DNA of 64,000 nt from Psychromonas ossibalaenae ATCC BAA-1528 (GCF_000381745.1 NZ_KB906987.1:1-64000), one strand, 5' to 3'. Positions 15,855-22,776 are shown, counted from the first letter of the stretch. Numbers and translations: made by a program. Notes: generated by a model from the letters alone, not told the origin.

Positions 15855-17936
15855 TTATTTCAGGTCTTTAATCGTTCCTTTATTCAGGTCCAGTGTGAAA
15901 TGATCACTTGGATTGCCGTTGGCAAATTTTGTTAAAATTCCGAACAAGCCGCCGAAACGCTGCTTGAAGACAGTGCCGAACGGACTGTCGGCATTAATCG
16001 GTTCAGAATTAAGGTGCTGTGCGAGAGTTTCTGCCAGCAGGCTGTACTGCGGAATTCTGCCTCGCTGTACATCTTTAAATGCCAGCTCGTCAGCGTTGCG
16101 CAGGCGGTAGAAGTCAACGGCCAGGTCAAAACCGTTCCAGTCCGCGAATGCCTGTAGATTTAGATTAGATTCGGCGGCCAGTTCGGCAGCTTTTTCGGAT
16201 GCCTGGCGCCATGCTTTGTTAAAAGCAGGGTCTAGAATCTGTTCCGGCGCAAAACTGCTGTTTTGCTCCTGACAAATTTCTATTGCCTGACGACCTTTGG
16301 TGAGGGCGTTAACTTGATCCTGACTGATTGGGCTTTCAAGCTGACTGAGGATCAGCATCTGTCTGCCGTCTAAGCTGAATAACATCTGCTTTAAATCGCA
16401 CGGCCATTCTTCAGGAAGAAAGCGCATACGCGTTAGTTCGGTAATATGCCAGTTGGTAAATTCATAGTAGTTATGCGCGCCGAGGATATCTTTGTTCCAC
16501 AGCTTGTCTGAACCTGTCGCTTTGAGATGTTTCCACTCCTGCTGGTAGTGTTCGAAAAGTTCATCAAAACGGGGTACCTCATCCAGTATGACTGTTTCGA
16601 CTTCTACCTGCCCGGCTGGTTTAAATGTCAGTAGTTTGTATGCGGGAACGTAGGCAGCCATTGACGGCGCCTGAATATTGAATAGAAAACTACCGTCTTC
16701 ATAGCGTTTAACACCGGTATCGTTAAAGTGCATATGACCGCCGACATGCAGTTTGATACCGGTTTTCGCTAGTGCTCTGCTGACATCCTCTTTAGGAGAT
16801 CTGGCCATCTGGAAGTTGCCGGGGCCAAAGATATCTTCGATGCTTTCAGCTGCGCCGTTATAAAATTCAGTCATCGGGAAATGGCTGAATGCGACCAGTG
16901 TTTTGCCTTGTTGTTCAGCGCGTTCAACGATCTCTTTCATCCACTCAATCACATGCTTTTTATGGGTCAGCATTTTGTTATAACCTGCATCACCGGAGCC
17001 GGCGAAATTAGCGGCTGCCTGCGGCTGATTAAGATCTGCATCGGCTTGCGGGGTATAAACGTTGGCATCAATGGCGAGCAGCCAAAGCCCGTCGACGGGC
17101 TCTACTAGGTAGCTGGTATCCGGAACAGAAGTGCAGGAGGTATAACCTTCCTGTTTGTATTCACCACCCGTCCCCTGATGACAAATCTCATATTGACGCT
17201 GTGTATAAGCCGCTTGTTTACTGGCGGTTTTGAAATTGTAATTTTTTTCGTTATAGCTGGAATAGGGGGTTTCCCAGTAGACATAGTCCGGCTGCGGGTA
17301 AAAGCCAAAGTCTCCCAGTTCGTCCATCAATCCTTTATAACCTAACTCGCGGATCTCTTCGCTGCAGATTGTCGGCAGTTCATGTCCTGCATCGATTACT
17401 GCAGAGTCACCTTGATATCCCTGACATTCTTCAGCGCCGCGACTGAAGATACGCTGGGTTTTACCTTCTTTGCCTAAAAAGTCTGGTTTACCGCTAGCGC
17501 GCCCGAAGGGGCGAACCGGATCATGGTTACCGGGAGCAGCAAAAAATTGAATGCCGTGTTCTTTACTGTAAGAGTCGAGAATTTTCTGTAATCCCCGGGC
17601 ATTAACTGACTGCCCGTCGTCGCTGAAATCACCAGGTAAAGAGACATATTTTACGCCGCGTTTAACCACATCATCGAGTGCCGCAATGAGCGTAAAATAG
17701 TTTTCATTAAATAGACGGGTAGAGGTCAGCTGCGCGTACATACTGCGGATCGTTGCATACTCTCCACTTTTGCTATTTTTAATACCCTGATAGCTGCCGT
17801 CTTCAAACTGACCATATACGTCATGAAAGTGTATATCGGGCATAAAGGCAACTTTCACTTGTTCGGCCGCAGTTACTGAGGTGCATGCGCTGAACAGGAG
17901 CAGAGAAGCTAAACTGTTTCTGGTGAATTGATTCAT
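15855..17936 (-). CDS. Large secreted calcineurin-like metallophosphoesterase
   Basis: The 693-residue protein has an export signal. LFSAC around Cys18 could be a lipobox, otherwise cleavage follows TAA near residue 24. The metallophosphoesterase core shows PDIHFHD (Asp34, His36), LPGDFSDDG, APGNHDP, SHFPM and HVGGHMHFND, all five metal-binding blocks. Unlike short family members it has insertions around residues 150-290 (many Cys, possible disulfides) and a C-terminal helical region of about 220 residues of unknown role. It should hydrolyse phosphate esters in the periplasm or at the cell surface. It is the first enzyme downstream of leader-like ORF 17947-18630, only 10 bases away. Confidence 0.88.
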   Translation of the reverse strand: MNQFTRNSLASLLLFSACTSVTAAEQVKVAFMPDIHFHDVYGQFEDGSYQGIKNSKSGEYATIRSMYAQLTSTRLFNENYFTLIAALDDVVKRGVKYVSLPGDFSDDGQSVNARGLQKILDSYSKEHGIQFFAAPGNHDPVRPFGRASGKPDFLGKEGKTQRIFSRGAEECQGYQGDSAVIDAGHELPTICSEEIRELGYKGLMDELGDFGFYPQPDYVYWETPYSSYNEKNYNFKTASKQAAYTQRQYEICHQGTGGEYKQEGYTSCTSVPDTSYLVEPVDGLWLLAIDANVYTPQADADLNQPQAAANFAGSGDAGYNKMLTHKKHVIEWMKEIVERAEQQGKTLVAFSHFPMTEFYNGAAESIEDIFGPGNFQMARSPKEDVSRALAKTGIKLHVGGHMHFNDTGVKRYEDGSFLFNIQAPSMAAYVPAYKLLTFKPAGQVEVETVILDEVPRFDELFEHYQQEWKHLKATGSDKLWNKDILGAHNYYEFTNWHITELTRMRFLPEEWPCDLKQMLFSLDGRQMLILSQLESPISQDQVNALTKGRQAIEICQEQNSSFAPEQILDPAFNKAWRQASEKAAELAAESNLNLQAFADWNGFDLAVDFYRLRNADELAFKDVQRGRIPQYSLLAETLAQHLNSEPINADSPFGTVFKQRFGGLFGILTKFANGNPSDHFTLDLNKGTIKDLK

Positions 17937-17946
17937 TTTTATTTCC

Positions 17947-18630
17947 TTAGGGAACGGTTGTTAACAATGGATGGTTGTGAATAGGGTTGGTGGCTGTTGA
18001 ATTTTTTTGTCTGCTGAAAAACGCCGCTAAGCGGGCCGTTATTAAATGCACAATGTGATACAAATATTTTATGAAGCGAGGCTGGGAATCGGGATAAATA
18101 ATTAATAAAGTTATGTGAAAACAGGTGGTTAACTGTGAAATAAGGCTGAGAGTAATAGTCTGGAAAGAGAGAATAAAACGGGAAACTGCTTTGAGGAAAA
18201 TGGTTTGAAAAGAGAAAGTTAAGTGCGGGATGAGGTAAAAAGAAAATGCTGGTTCTCCTGCGTTTCGGTAGCAGCTGAGCATCTGGCTAGATGCAGAGTC
18301 ATTACAGATATGAGCCAGTAGTGCTTGTCTAACGCTGCGCAGTTTAACGGTACTATTGTGAGTTTCCTGTGAATTTAGATTATTTGATATTTTCCGGACG
18401 CGCTTAGCTGCAAAGAGCTGTTCACTAAGGCGTGACCACAATTTACTCCACTGTAAAGAGATATCATCGGCCTCTTTTTCGGAGTCTGAATTTGAGCCGT
18501 GGTTATTCAGATCTGCTTCCTGAGGTAAAAATAAAAAAAGGATATTTTTAAAAAACACAGCAGCAAGAGGAACTAAAATATCAGTTCCCTGCTTCACCCT
18601 GTTTCTTAAAAAATTTAATCTTTTTGTCAT
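17947..18630 (-). CDS. Leader-like small membrane ORF, divergent member of the QWSxxWS family (copy 3)
   Basis: I know no named family. The 227-residue ORF is a distant homologue of the ORFs at 19019 and 20814. It shares an N-terminal hydrophobic segment after a Gly (QGTDILVPLAAVFFKNI against KGIFISLLSSVVEFFI), the motif SLQWSKLWS against SEQWSALWS, and a C-terminal hydrophobic stretch beginning QTI (QTITLSLISQLTTCF against QTISALSFIVSVCF). As in the others, the 3' end is read in frame through a hairpin plus T-run (coding RLAAFFSRQKN, compare QAAVFFFALRK) and stops just before the next gene. It has a CRP-type promoter and a short leader. I infer a regulatory leader ORF for the metallophosphoesterase operon, possibly also a membrane protein. 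Confidence 0.6.
   Translation of the reverse strand: MTKRLNFLRNRVKQGTDILVPLAAVFFKNILFLFLPQEADLNNHGSNSDSEKEADDISLQWSKLWSRLSEQLFAAKRVRKISNNLNSQETHNSTVKLRSVRQALLAHICNDSASSQMLSCYRNAGEPAFSFYLIPHLTFSFQTIFLKAVSRFILSFQTITLSLISQLTTCFHITLLIIYPDSQPRFIKYLYHIVHLITARLAAFFSRQKNSTATNPIHNHPLLTTVP
18009..18040 (-). terminator. In-frame terminator at the end of leader ORF copy 3
   Basis: On the minus strand CCGC-TTA-GCGG is followed by GTTTTTC. The stem is short (4 bp), so it is weaker than those in copies 1 and 2. It sits about 80 bases before the metallophosphoesterase start and is read as ...RLAAFF by the leader ORF. Confidence 0.45.
18569..18588 (-). promoter_or_regulatory. Early hairpin inside leader ORF copy 3
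   Basis: GGAACT and AGTTCC form a 6-bp stem with an 8-base loop, 43-62 bases from the ATG. It lies at nearly the same place as the 11-bp hairpin of copies 1 and 2 (34-59 bases from the ATG) but has a different sequence. Confidence 0.4.
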
Positions 18631-18655
18631 TTTTGCAGCTCGTTATTAGTAAATT

Positions 18656-18710
18656 CCTAATTATCATAACAGTAATTTTTCAAATACATCTTCGACTTTC
18701 ATCACATAAT
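18656..18710 (-). promoter_or_regulatory. Probable CRP-dependent promoter of leader ORF copy 3
   Basis: On the minus strand, TGTGA-N6-TCGAA (18706 to 18691) is an imperfect CRP site. A -10-like TATGAT (18668 to 18663) begins 30.5 bases from its centre, close to the 29.5 seen in copies 1 and 2. The predicted start near 18656 gives a leader of about 25 bases. Confidence 0.5.
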
Positions 18711-18941
18711 AAAATAAGCGCCTGAAATTTATTAAATTGCTGGTTTAAGGTGGAAATTGTAACAATTTTATTTTTTAGTAATCAATTTTCAGGTCTGCAC
18801 TGGAGCATCTGCACTGCTTTTTTCTGTCACTTTATACCCGCAGGCGGCAAGGTTTGGCTGTAGATTCTGAAGTGTTTCTAGTGAGCTAAAATAATAAAAA
18901 AATAATGTCTATTAGGGCGTTCATTGAAAATTGCTGTGCAG

Positions 18942-18995
18942 AATTTGTGCGTTTCTTCACAAATTATTATGCTTTTATTTTGTACCATGCCCGCA
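18942..18995 (+). promoter_or_regulatory. Class II CRP promoter of leader ORF copy 1
   Basis: Perfect half-sites AATTTGTG (18942-18949) and CACAAATT (18958-18965) form a strong CRP site (core TGTGC-N6-TCACA). Its centre (18953.5) lies 29.5 bases before a -10-like TACCAT at 18983. That places CRP at -41.5 relative to an A at 18995, the class II position. The leader is about 24 bases. Confidence 0.78.
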
Positions 18996-19018
18996 CTTTT
19001 CGACAGGGATAATATCCG

Positions 19019-19489
19019 ATGAATAATTTTCTTAACGCTGTATTTATTTTTAGCAAAGGTATTTTTATATCTTTGCTAAGCAGTGTTGTGGAGTTTTTTA
19101 TTCTGCGAAAAACTAATCATCTGACTAAAGCCTGCACCGTGGAAGACAGTGAAGCAGATCTGCAGTCTGAGCAGTGGTCTGCACTCTGGTCCAGTGCTTC
19201 ATGTTTACTTCCCTGCACCAATAGACAATATGCGCAGCACAGTGATTTCATTTTGAAACGCAAAGCGCAGAACGCTTTTTATGTGAACCTGCATCTACAG
19301 CAGACAATCAGTGCTCTGTCTTTTATCGTTAGCGTTTGTTTTATCAATATTATTAAAATTTGTCAGTACAGCATTCTTGAAAAAAGTGATTTTATTTTCA
19401 AGATAATCACCATACCGAGAAAACACAGCCGCTTCCAAGCCGCTGTGTTTTTTTTTGCTCTCAGAAAAATTAAGGAGGTACCTATGTAG
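19019..19489 (+). CDS. Leader-like small membrane ORF, QWSxxWS family (copy 1)
   Basis: This 156-residue product of unknown family is homologous to the ORF at 20814. It has an N-terminal hydrophobic helix (NAVFIFSKGIFISLLSSVV), a polar middle with SEQWSALWS, and a second hydrophobic segment (SALSFIVSVCFINIIKICQY). The last part, RKHSRFQAAVFFFALRKI, is encoded by an intrinsic terminator. The reading frame is real: in the 28-codon block 19298-19381, copy 2 differs by 9 synonymous and 7 mostly conservative changes. The ORF ends ATG TAG right after a strong AAGGAGG, where the homologous copy 2 sequence starts a PTS gene. The next gene is a porin 108 bases on. I infer a translated attenuation leader. 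A membrane role of its own is not excluded. Confidence 0.68.
   Translation: MNNFLNAVFIFSKGIFISLLSSVVEFFILRKTNHLTKACTVEDSEADLQSEQWSALWSSASCLLPCTNRQYAQHSDFILKRKAQNAFYVNLHLQQTISALSFIVSVCFINIIKICQYSILEKSDFIFKIITIPRKHSRFQAAVFFFALRKIKEVPM
19052..19077 (+). promoter_or_regulatory. Conserved 11-bp RNA hairpin in leader ORF copy 1
   Basis: AGCAAAGGTAT and ATATCTTTGCT form an 11-bp stem (one G-U) closed by a TTTT loop. It lies 34 bases into the ORF. The hairpin sits within a 55-base block (19038-19092) identical in copy 2. Confidence 0.7.
19421..19456 (+). terminator. In-frame intrinsic terminator of leader ORF copy 1
   Basis: AACACAGC (19422-19429) pairs with GCTGTGTT (19442-19449) and a run of nine T follows (19448-19456). 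It lies inside the ORF and is translated as ...AVFFF. It would cut off the downstream porin unless read through. Confidence 0.85.
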
Positions 19490-19597
19490 GAAATATGCCG
19501 TTTAGGGGCATGTTTATTCAAATTCGCTTTACCGTCAGTCTGCGCGCAATGTCTGCGTGAGCAGGCTCTATTAAAATATAACTTTGGAATTTAATTT

Positions 19598-20707
19598 ATG
19601 AATTTTTTTAAAATATCTATTACAGCAGCCGCTATGGCTGCATCATTCTCAGCCGCTGCCGGGATTAATATTATTGATAATGAAAAAGGCAGCTTTTCTA
19701 TCGGCGGTGATGTTGAATTTGATTTGAACTATGAACAGAAGAGTGATGCAGCTGCCGGTGATGACAGCTCGCATTTTGATCAGACTGGACGTATTTTGAT
19801 TGAATTTGCAGGTGAACGTAAAACCGAATCCGGTCACTATTTAAAATTTAAAGCACAGCCGTTAATGGATAGTTCAGGTGCAGTTAACCTTGATGATTCA
19901 TGGTTTTCTTTTGGAGTGAAAGACAGCTGGGAGCTGCGTTTGGGACGTTTTGAGGCATACGATATGTTCCCTGTCGGTCAGGATACTTTTCTGGAATACT
20001 CTGGTGATACTGCGAATGATCTTTATACGGATAACGCCGGTTATATGTATCAGCTGAAAGAGGGACGCGGACGTGGAGGTGAGGCCGGGCAGGTCATGTA
20101 TAGCCACCGGTTTGCTAATTTATATACCGAAGTTTCGACTATGATTGGTGACCGCACCGAATTATTTGCAGATACTTATCACGGTAAAGCTCTTGAAGCT
20201 TCAAGTGACTCGATCATTGTTCGGCCTGTTGTGGCTTATCAGACGAATAATTTTCGCGTGGCCGCTTCAATGGAAGCTAATTTAGTTAAAGATGCGGTTA
20301 TATTTGCTGACGGTAGTGCCGGTGATGTCGGTAATCGTATCGGTTACGGTGTAACTGCCAATTACTCGCAGGGTGATCTTTCAGTCGATGTGAATGCTGC
20401 TTACCTTGATGCACTTAATGAAGCAGACTCCACTTTGGCTATGAATGTTTTATGGAAAGGGTTTGGGCTTGGTTATGTTTACGGAGTGAATGATTTTGAT
20501 GCGGCTTCCGGCTGGCATGACGGTAAAGTTGAAGTTCAGACCGTATACAGCTCTTATCAGTTTGCAGATATTTTTGATGTTAATGACTTTTCAATCTACG
20601 TTGGACTTTACCATACAAACCTTACCGATAAAGGTATTTCGCTTGCTAGTAATTTTGCTGAAGGAGATGATTTTGGCGGACGAGTTCGTTTTAAATATTT
20701 TTTCTAA
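19598..20707 (+). CDS. Outer-membrane carbohydrate porin (RafY/glycoporin-like)
   Basis: The 369-residue barrel protein has a signal peptide cleaved near SAAAG (residue 22). It starts its barrel with GSFSIGGDVEFDLNYEQ, shows the DSWELRLGRFEAYDMFPVGQDTFLEY motif common in carbohydrate-selective porins, and ends VRFKYFF with terminal Phe. It would import oligosaccharides across the outer membrane. It lies between two leader ORFs, upstream of PTS and alpha-mannosidase genes, so its likely cargo is the alpha-mannoside used by that operon. The ribosome-binding site is weak (GGA, 14 bases before ATG). The 108-base spacer before it has a small GGCAT hairpin (about 19492-19512). Confidence 0.75.
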   Translation: MNFFKISITAAAMAASFSAAAGINIIDNEKGSFSIGGDVEFDLNYEQKSDAAAGDDSSHFDQTGRILIEFAGERKTESGHYLKFKAQPLMDSSGAVNLDDSWFSFGVKDSWELRLGRFEAYDMFPVGQDTFLEYSGDTANDLYTDNAGYMYQLKEGRGRGGEAGQVMYSHRFANLYTEVSTMIGDRTELFADTYHGKALEASSDSIIVRPVVAYQTNNFRVAASMEANLVKDAVIFADGSAGDVGNRIGYGVTANYSQGDLSVDVNAAYLDALNEADSTLAMNVLWKGFGLGYVYGVNDFDAASGWHDGKVEVQTVYSSYQFADIFDVNDFSIYVGLYHTNLTDKGISLASNFAEGDDFGGRVRFKYFF

Positions 20708-20736
20708 ACTACTTTTCAATTAATTATCACGTCAAT

Positions 20737-20790
20737 GGAACGTGAATTTAATCACATATTTTAATAGTTTTATTTTGTATTATGCCGGCA
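20737..20790 (+). promoter_or_regulatory. Class II CRP promoter of leader ORF copy 2
   Basis: CGTGA-N6-TCACA (20741-20756) matches the CRP consensus at nine of ten core positions. TATTAT at 20778 is a good -10 and begins 29.5 bases from the CRP centre, exactly as in copy 1. The predicted start is the A at 20790, 24 bases before the ATG. Confidence 0.78.
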
Positions 20791-20813
20791 CTTTACGAGA
20801 GAGATTATATCCA

Positions 20814-21326
20814 ATGAGCAATTTTCTTAACACTGTATTTATTTTTAGCAAAGGTATTTTTATATCTTTGCTAAGCAGTGTTGTGGATTTTTTTCTTGTG
20901 CAGAAAAGTAATCAGTTTAGTGAAGCCTGCAGTATAAATCATAATGAAACAACTCAAACGACAGAACCTGTCTCTGAGCAATGGTCTGCAATATGGTCCT
21001 GCGCTTCTTTGTTATTAACCCGTAAAAATAAGCAGCGGGAAAATCAGGAAGCTTCTCTTTCGACGCAAAATGCTTCTTGTTTGTCTATGTATATTCAACA
21101 GACCCTAACGACATTATCTTTTATTGTTACAGTTTGTTTTATAACTATTATGAAAATCTGCCAGTATTCAGTTCTTGAAGACGCGGCTACTTCTTTAAAT
21201 AAAATAATTACCCCGATTAAACACAGCTTCCTACCAGTCGCTGTGTTTTTTTTTACATTAAACAAAATCATCAAAACACAGCTGCTGACAAGGCGCTGTG
21301 TTTTTTTTTACAGTAAATTAAATTAA
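20814..21326 (+). CDS. Leader-like small membrane ORF, QWSxxWS family (copy 2)
   Basis: A 170-residue paralogue of copy 1: the same N-terminus (NTVFIFSKGIFISLLSSVVDFF), SEQWSAIWSCAS in the polar middle and TLSFIVTVCFITIMKICQYSVLE as the second hydrophobic segment. The frame then runs through two tandem terminators (coding KHSFLPVAVFFF and KTQLLTRRCVFFY) and stops at 21326, ten bases before the PTS IIB start and overlapping its ribosome-binding site. The ATG at 20814 is chosen because it aligns with copy 1. An in-frame ATG at 20742 would lie upstream of the predicted promoter start. Placement suggests translational coupling or attenuation of the mannoside PTS operon. The function of the protein itself is unknown. 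Confidence 0.68.
   Translation: MSNFLNTVFIFSKGIFISLLSSVVDFFLVQKSNQFSEACSINHNETTQTTEPVSEQWSAIWSCASLLLTRKNKQRENQEASLSTQNASCLSMYIQQTLTTLSFIVTVCFITIMKICQYSVLEDAATSLNKIITPIKHSFLPVAVFFFTLNKIIKTQLLTRRCVFFYSKLN
20847..20872 (+). promoter_or_regulatory. Conserved 11-bp RNA hairpin in leader ORF copy 2
   Basis: Identical in sequence and position to the copy 1 hairpin (19052-19077). It lies within the 55-base identical block 20833-20887. Confidence 0.7.
21219..21254 (+). terminator. First in-frame terminator of leader ORF copy 2
   Basis: AAACACAGC (21219-21227) pairs with GCTGTGTTT (21240-21248), followed by T to 21254. It is read in frame as ...AVFFF. Confidence 0.85.
21273..21309 (+). terminator. 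Second in-frame terminator of leader ORF copy 2
   Basis: AACACAGC (21275-21282) pairs with GCTGTGTT (21295-21302), then T to 21309. It is a duplicate of the first terminator stem with a different loop, 28 bases before the PTS IIB start. Confidence 0.85.
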
Positions 21327-21336
21327 GGAAACATCT

Positions 21337-21645
21337 ATGTTTATCGTATGTATTGCAGCTTGCCCTACTGGGGTCGCACACACTTTTATGGCGGCAGAAG
21401 CACTGGAAGTTAAAGGCAAGGCACTTGGGCTGGAAGTTAAAGTTGAAACACAAGGCAGTATGGGGGCTGATAATATTATTACCGCTGAAGATCTTGCCCG
21501 TGCAGATGCGGCAATTCTAGCCGCCGATGTTGCTGTTAATGATGTGGAACGTTTTGCTGATATTCCTAAAATTGAATGCAGCGTGGCAGACCCGATTAAA
21601 CACGGTGATGAATTATTTGAGGCTCTCATTAAGGAGTTTAACTAA
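21337..21645 (+). CDS. PTS fructose-family EIIB component
   Basis: A complete 102-residue EIIB of the fructose/mannitol superfamily. The phosphocysteine motif CPTGVAHTFMAAEAL puts the active Cys at residue 9, followed by KVETQGSMGADN. It receives phosphate from EIIA and passes it to sugar bound by EIIC. It is a separate polypeptide as in the Fry/Frw systems, not a MngA-like fusion. AAGGA lies before the ATG, 10 bases after the leader ORF stop. Its stop overlaps the EIIC start (TAATG). Placement with a GH38 mannosidase suggests a mannosyl substrate rather than fructose. Confidence 0.92.
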   Translation: MFIVCIAACPTGVAHTFMAAEALEVKGKALGLEVKVETQGSMGADNIITAEDLARADAAILAADVAVNDVERFADIPKIECSVADPIKHGDELFEALIKEFN

Positions 21646-22760
21646 TGAGCAAATTTAAGAGTGAAAAGAAATCCATCGGCATTGAATTGAAAAATGCCAT
21701 TATGACCGGTGTGTCCTACATGCTTCCGTTTATTATTGCCGGTGCAGTGCTGATGGGCATAGCCCGTATCGGTGCCTCTATGTACGGAATCGATAATATA
21801 TGGGACGCAGCCCATGGTGAGTCTGCTAATACGTTTGTACGTCTTTTCCATGATTTTGATGGTTTCGGCGGCCTGGCTTTATCATTTATGCTGCCGGTTG
21901 TGGCCGGTTATATTGCTTTTGCAATTGCGAATCGTCCGGCGCTTGCGCCGGGTATGATCGGCGGTTTATTAGCGTCGAATCTCGGAACAGGTTTCCTTGG
22001 TGCGCTGGTTGCCGGTTTATTAGCGGGTTACATTGTTAAATATCTGGCTGCAAAAATTAAACTGCCGAAAGCGCTGGCTTCAGCCGGACCTATCTTCCTT
22101 ATCCCGGTCGGCGGCACACTGCTGGTTTGTGTCATTATGATGTATCTCGTTGGTGGTCCGCTTTCCAGTTTAAATAGCGGATTAGAAAACTGGCTGCTGG
22201 CGATGAGCGGCACTAACAAGATTGTGCTGGCGGCTGTTATCGGCGGCATGGTTGGATTCGACCTTGGCGGACCGGTGAATAAAGCGGCTGTTACAACGGC
22301 AATGGCACTATTAGCATCGGGTATCTACGATCCTAATACAGCAGCTCAAGTGGCCATTATTATCCCGCCGATCGGTCTAGGAATCGCGACCTTAATCTGG
22401 AAGAACCGTTTCCCTGAGTCACTTCAGGAAGCCGGCAAAGCCTCGACATTAATGGGTTTTATCGGTGTATCTGAAGGGGCAATCCCGTTTGCTATCGCCA
22501 ATCCAAAAGTAATCATTGTTAATGTAATCGGCTCTGCGACCGGTGCGGCTATGGCTGTCGGCCTAGGGGCTGTTAATAAGGCGCCTATTTCAGGTTTTTA
22601 CGGCTGGTTAGCTGTTGACGGCTGGTTTGTTTACGTTATCTCTATTGCTGTCGGCTCTGCCATTATTGCGCTCGGTTCATTACTGTTTTTCACCGGTGAA
22701 GCGATTAAAGCACCCGAAAAACCAGTAAGCGCAGCGCCAAAATTCGCACTTAAACGATAG
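21645..22760 (+). CDS. PTS fructose-family EIIC permease
   Basis: A 371-residue integral membrane protein with the fructose-family EIIC start (IELKNAIMTGVSYMLPFIIAGAVLMG). Further family features are PGMIGGLLASNLGTGFLGALVAG, GGMVGFDLGGPVNKAA and GVSEGAIPFAIANP, which contribute to the sugar site. It translocates and phosphorylates the sugar with EIIB. Length fits a stand-alone EIIC (about 350-415). Its start overlaps the EIIB stop by one base. An intrinsic terminator-like hairpin follows. Confidence 0.93.
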   Translation: MSKFKSEKKSIGIELKNAIMTGVSYMLPFIIAGAVLMGIARIGASMYGIDNIWDAAHGESANTFVRLFHDFDGFGGLALSFMLPVVAGYIAFAIANRPALAPGMIGGLLASNLGTGFLGALVAGLLAGYIVKYLAAKIKLPKALASAGPIFLIPVGGTLLVCVIMMYLVGGPLSSLNSGLENWLLAMSGTNKIVLAAVIGGMVGFDLGGPVNKAAVTTAMALLASGIYDPNTAAQVAIIIPPIGLGIATLIWKNRFPESLQEAGKASTLMGFIGVSEGAIPFAIANPKVIIVNVIGSATGAAMAVGLGAVNKAPISGFYGWLAVDGWFVYVISIAVGSAIIALGSLLFFTGEAIKAPEKPVSAAPKFALKR

Positions 22761-22776
22761 TTCTTATCACTGATAC

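Larger units (their letters stand above)
18631..19018. promoter_or_regulatory. Divergent spacer between leader ORFs copy 3 and copy 1
   Basis: This 388-base AT-rich spacer holds the two divergent CRP-type promoters. It also holds a direct repeat TCTGCACTG at 18794 and 18808 (14-base period) followed by a T-run. No gene is seen. Confidence 0.55.

Noticed and set aside
18987-19021. Conserved 11-codon upstream ORF (MPALFDRDNIR, and MPALYERDYIQ at 20782-20816) overlapping the starts of leader copies 1 and 2
   Set aside because: Its ATG lies within or beside the -10 element, and the predicted transcription starts (18995 and 20790) are downstream of it, so it would not be transcribed. The conservation is explained by the promoter. 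It has no ribosome-binding site.
20742-20813. Longer N-terminus for leader copy 2 starting at ATG 20742
   Set aside because: This start overlaps the CRP site and lies before the predicted transcription start. The ATG at 20814 aligns with copy 1 and is used instead.
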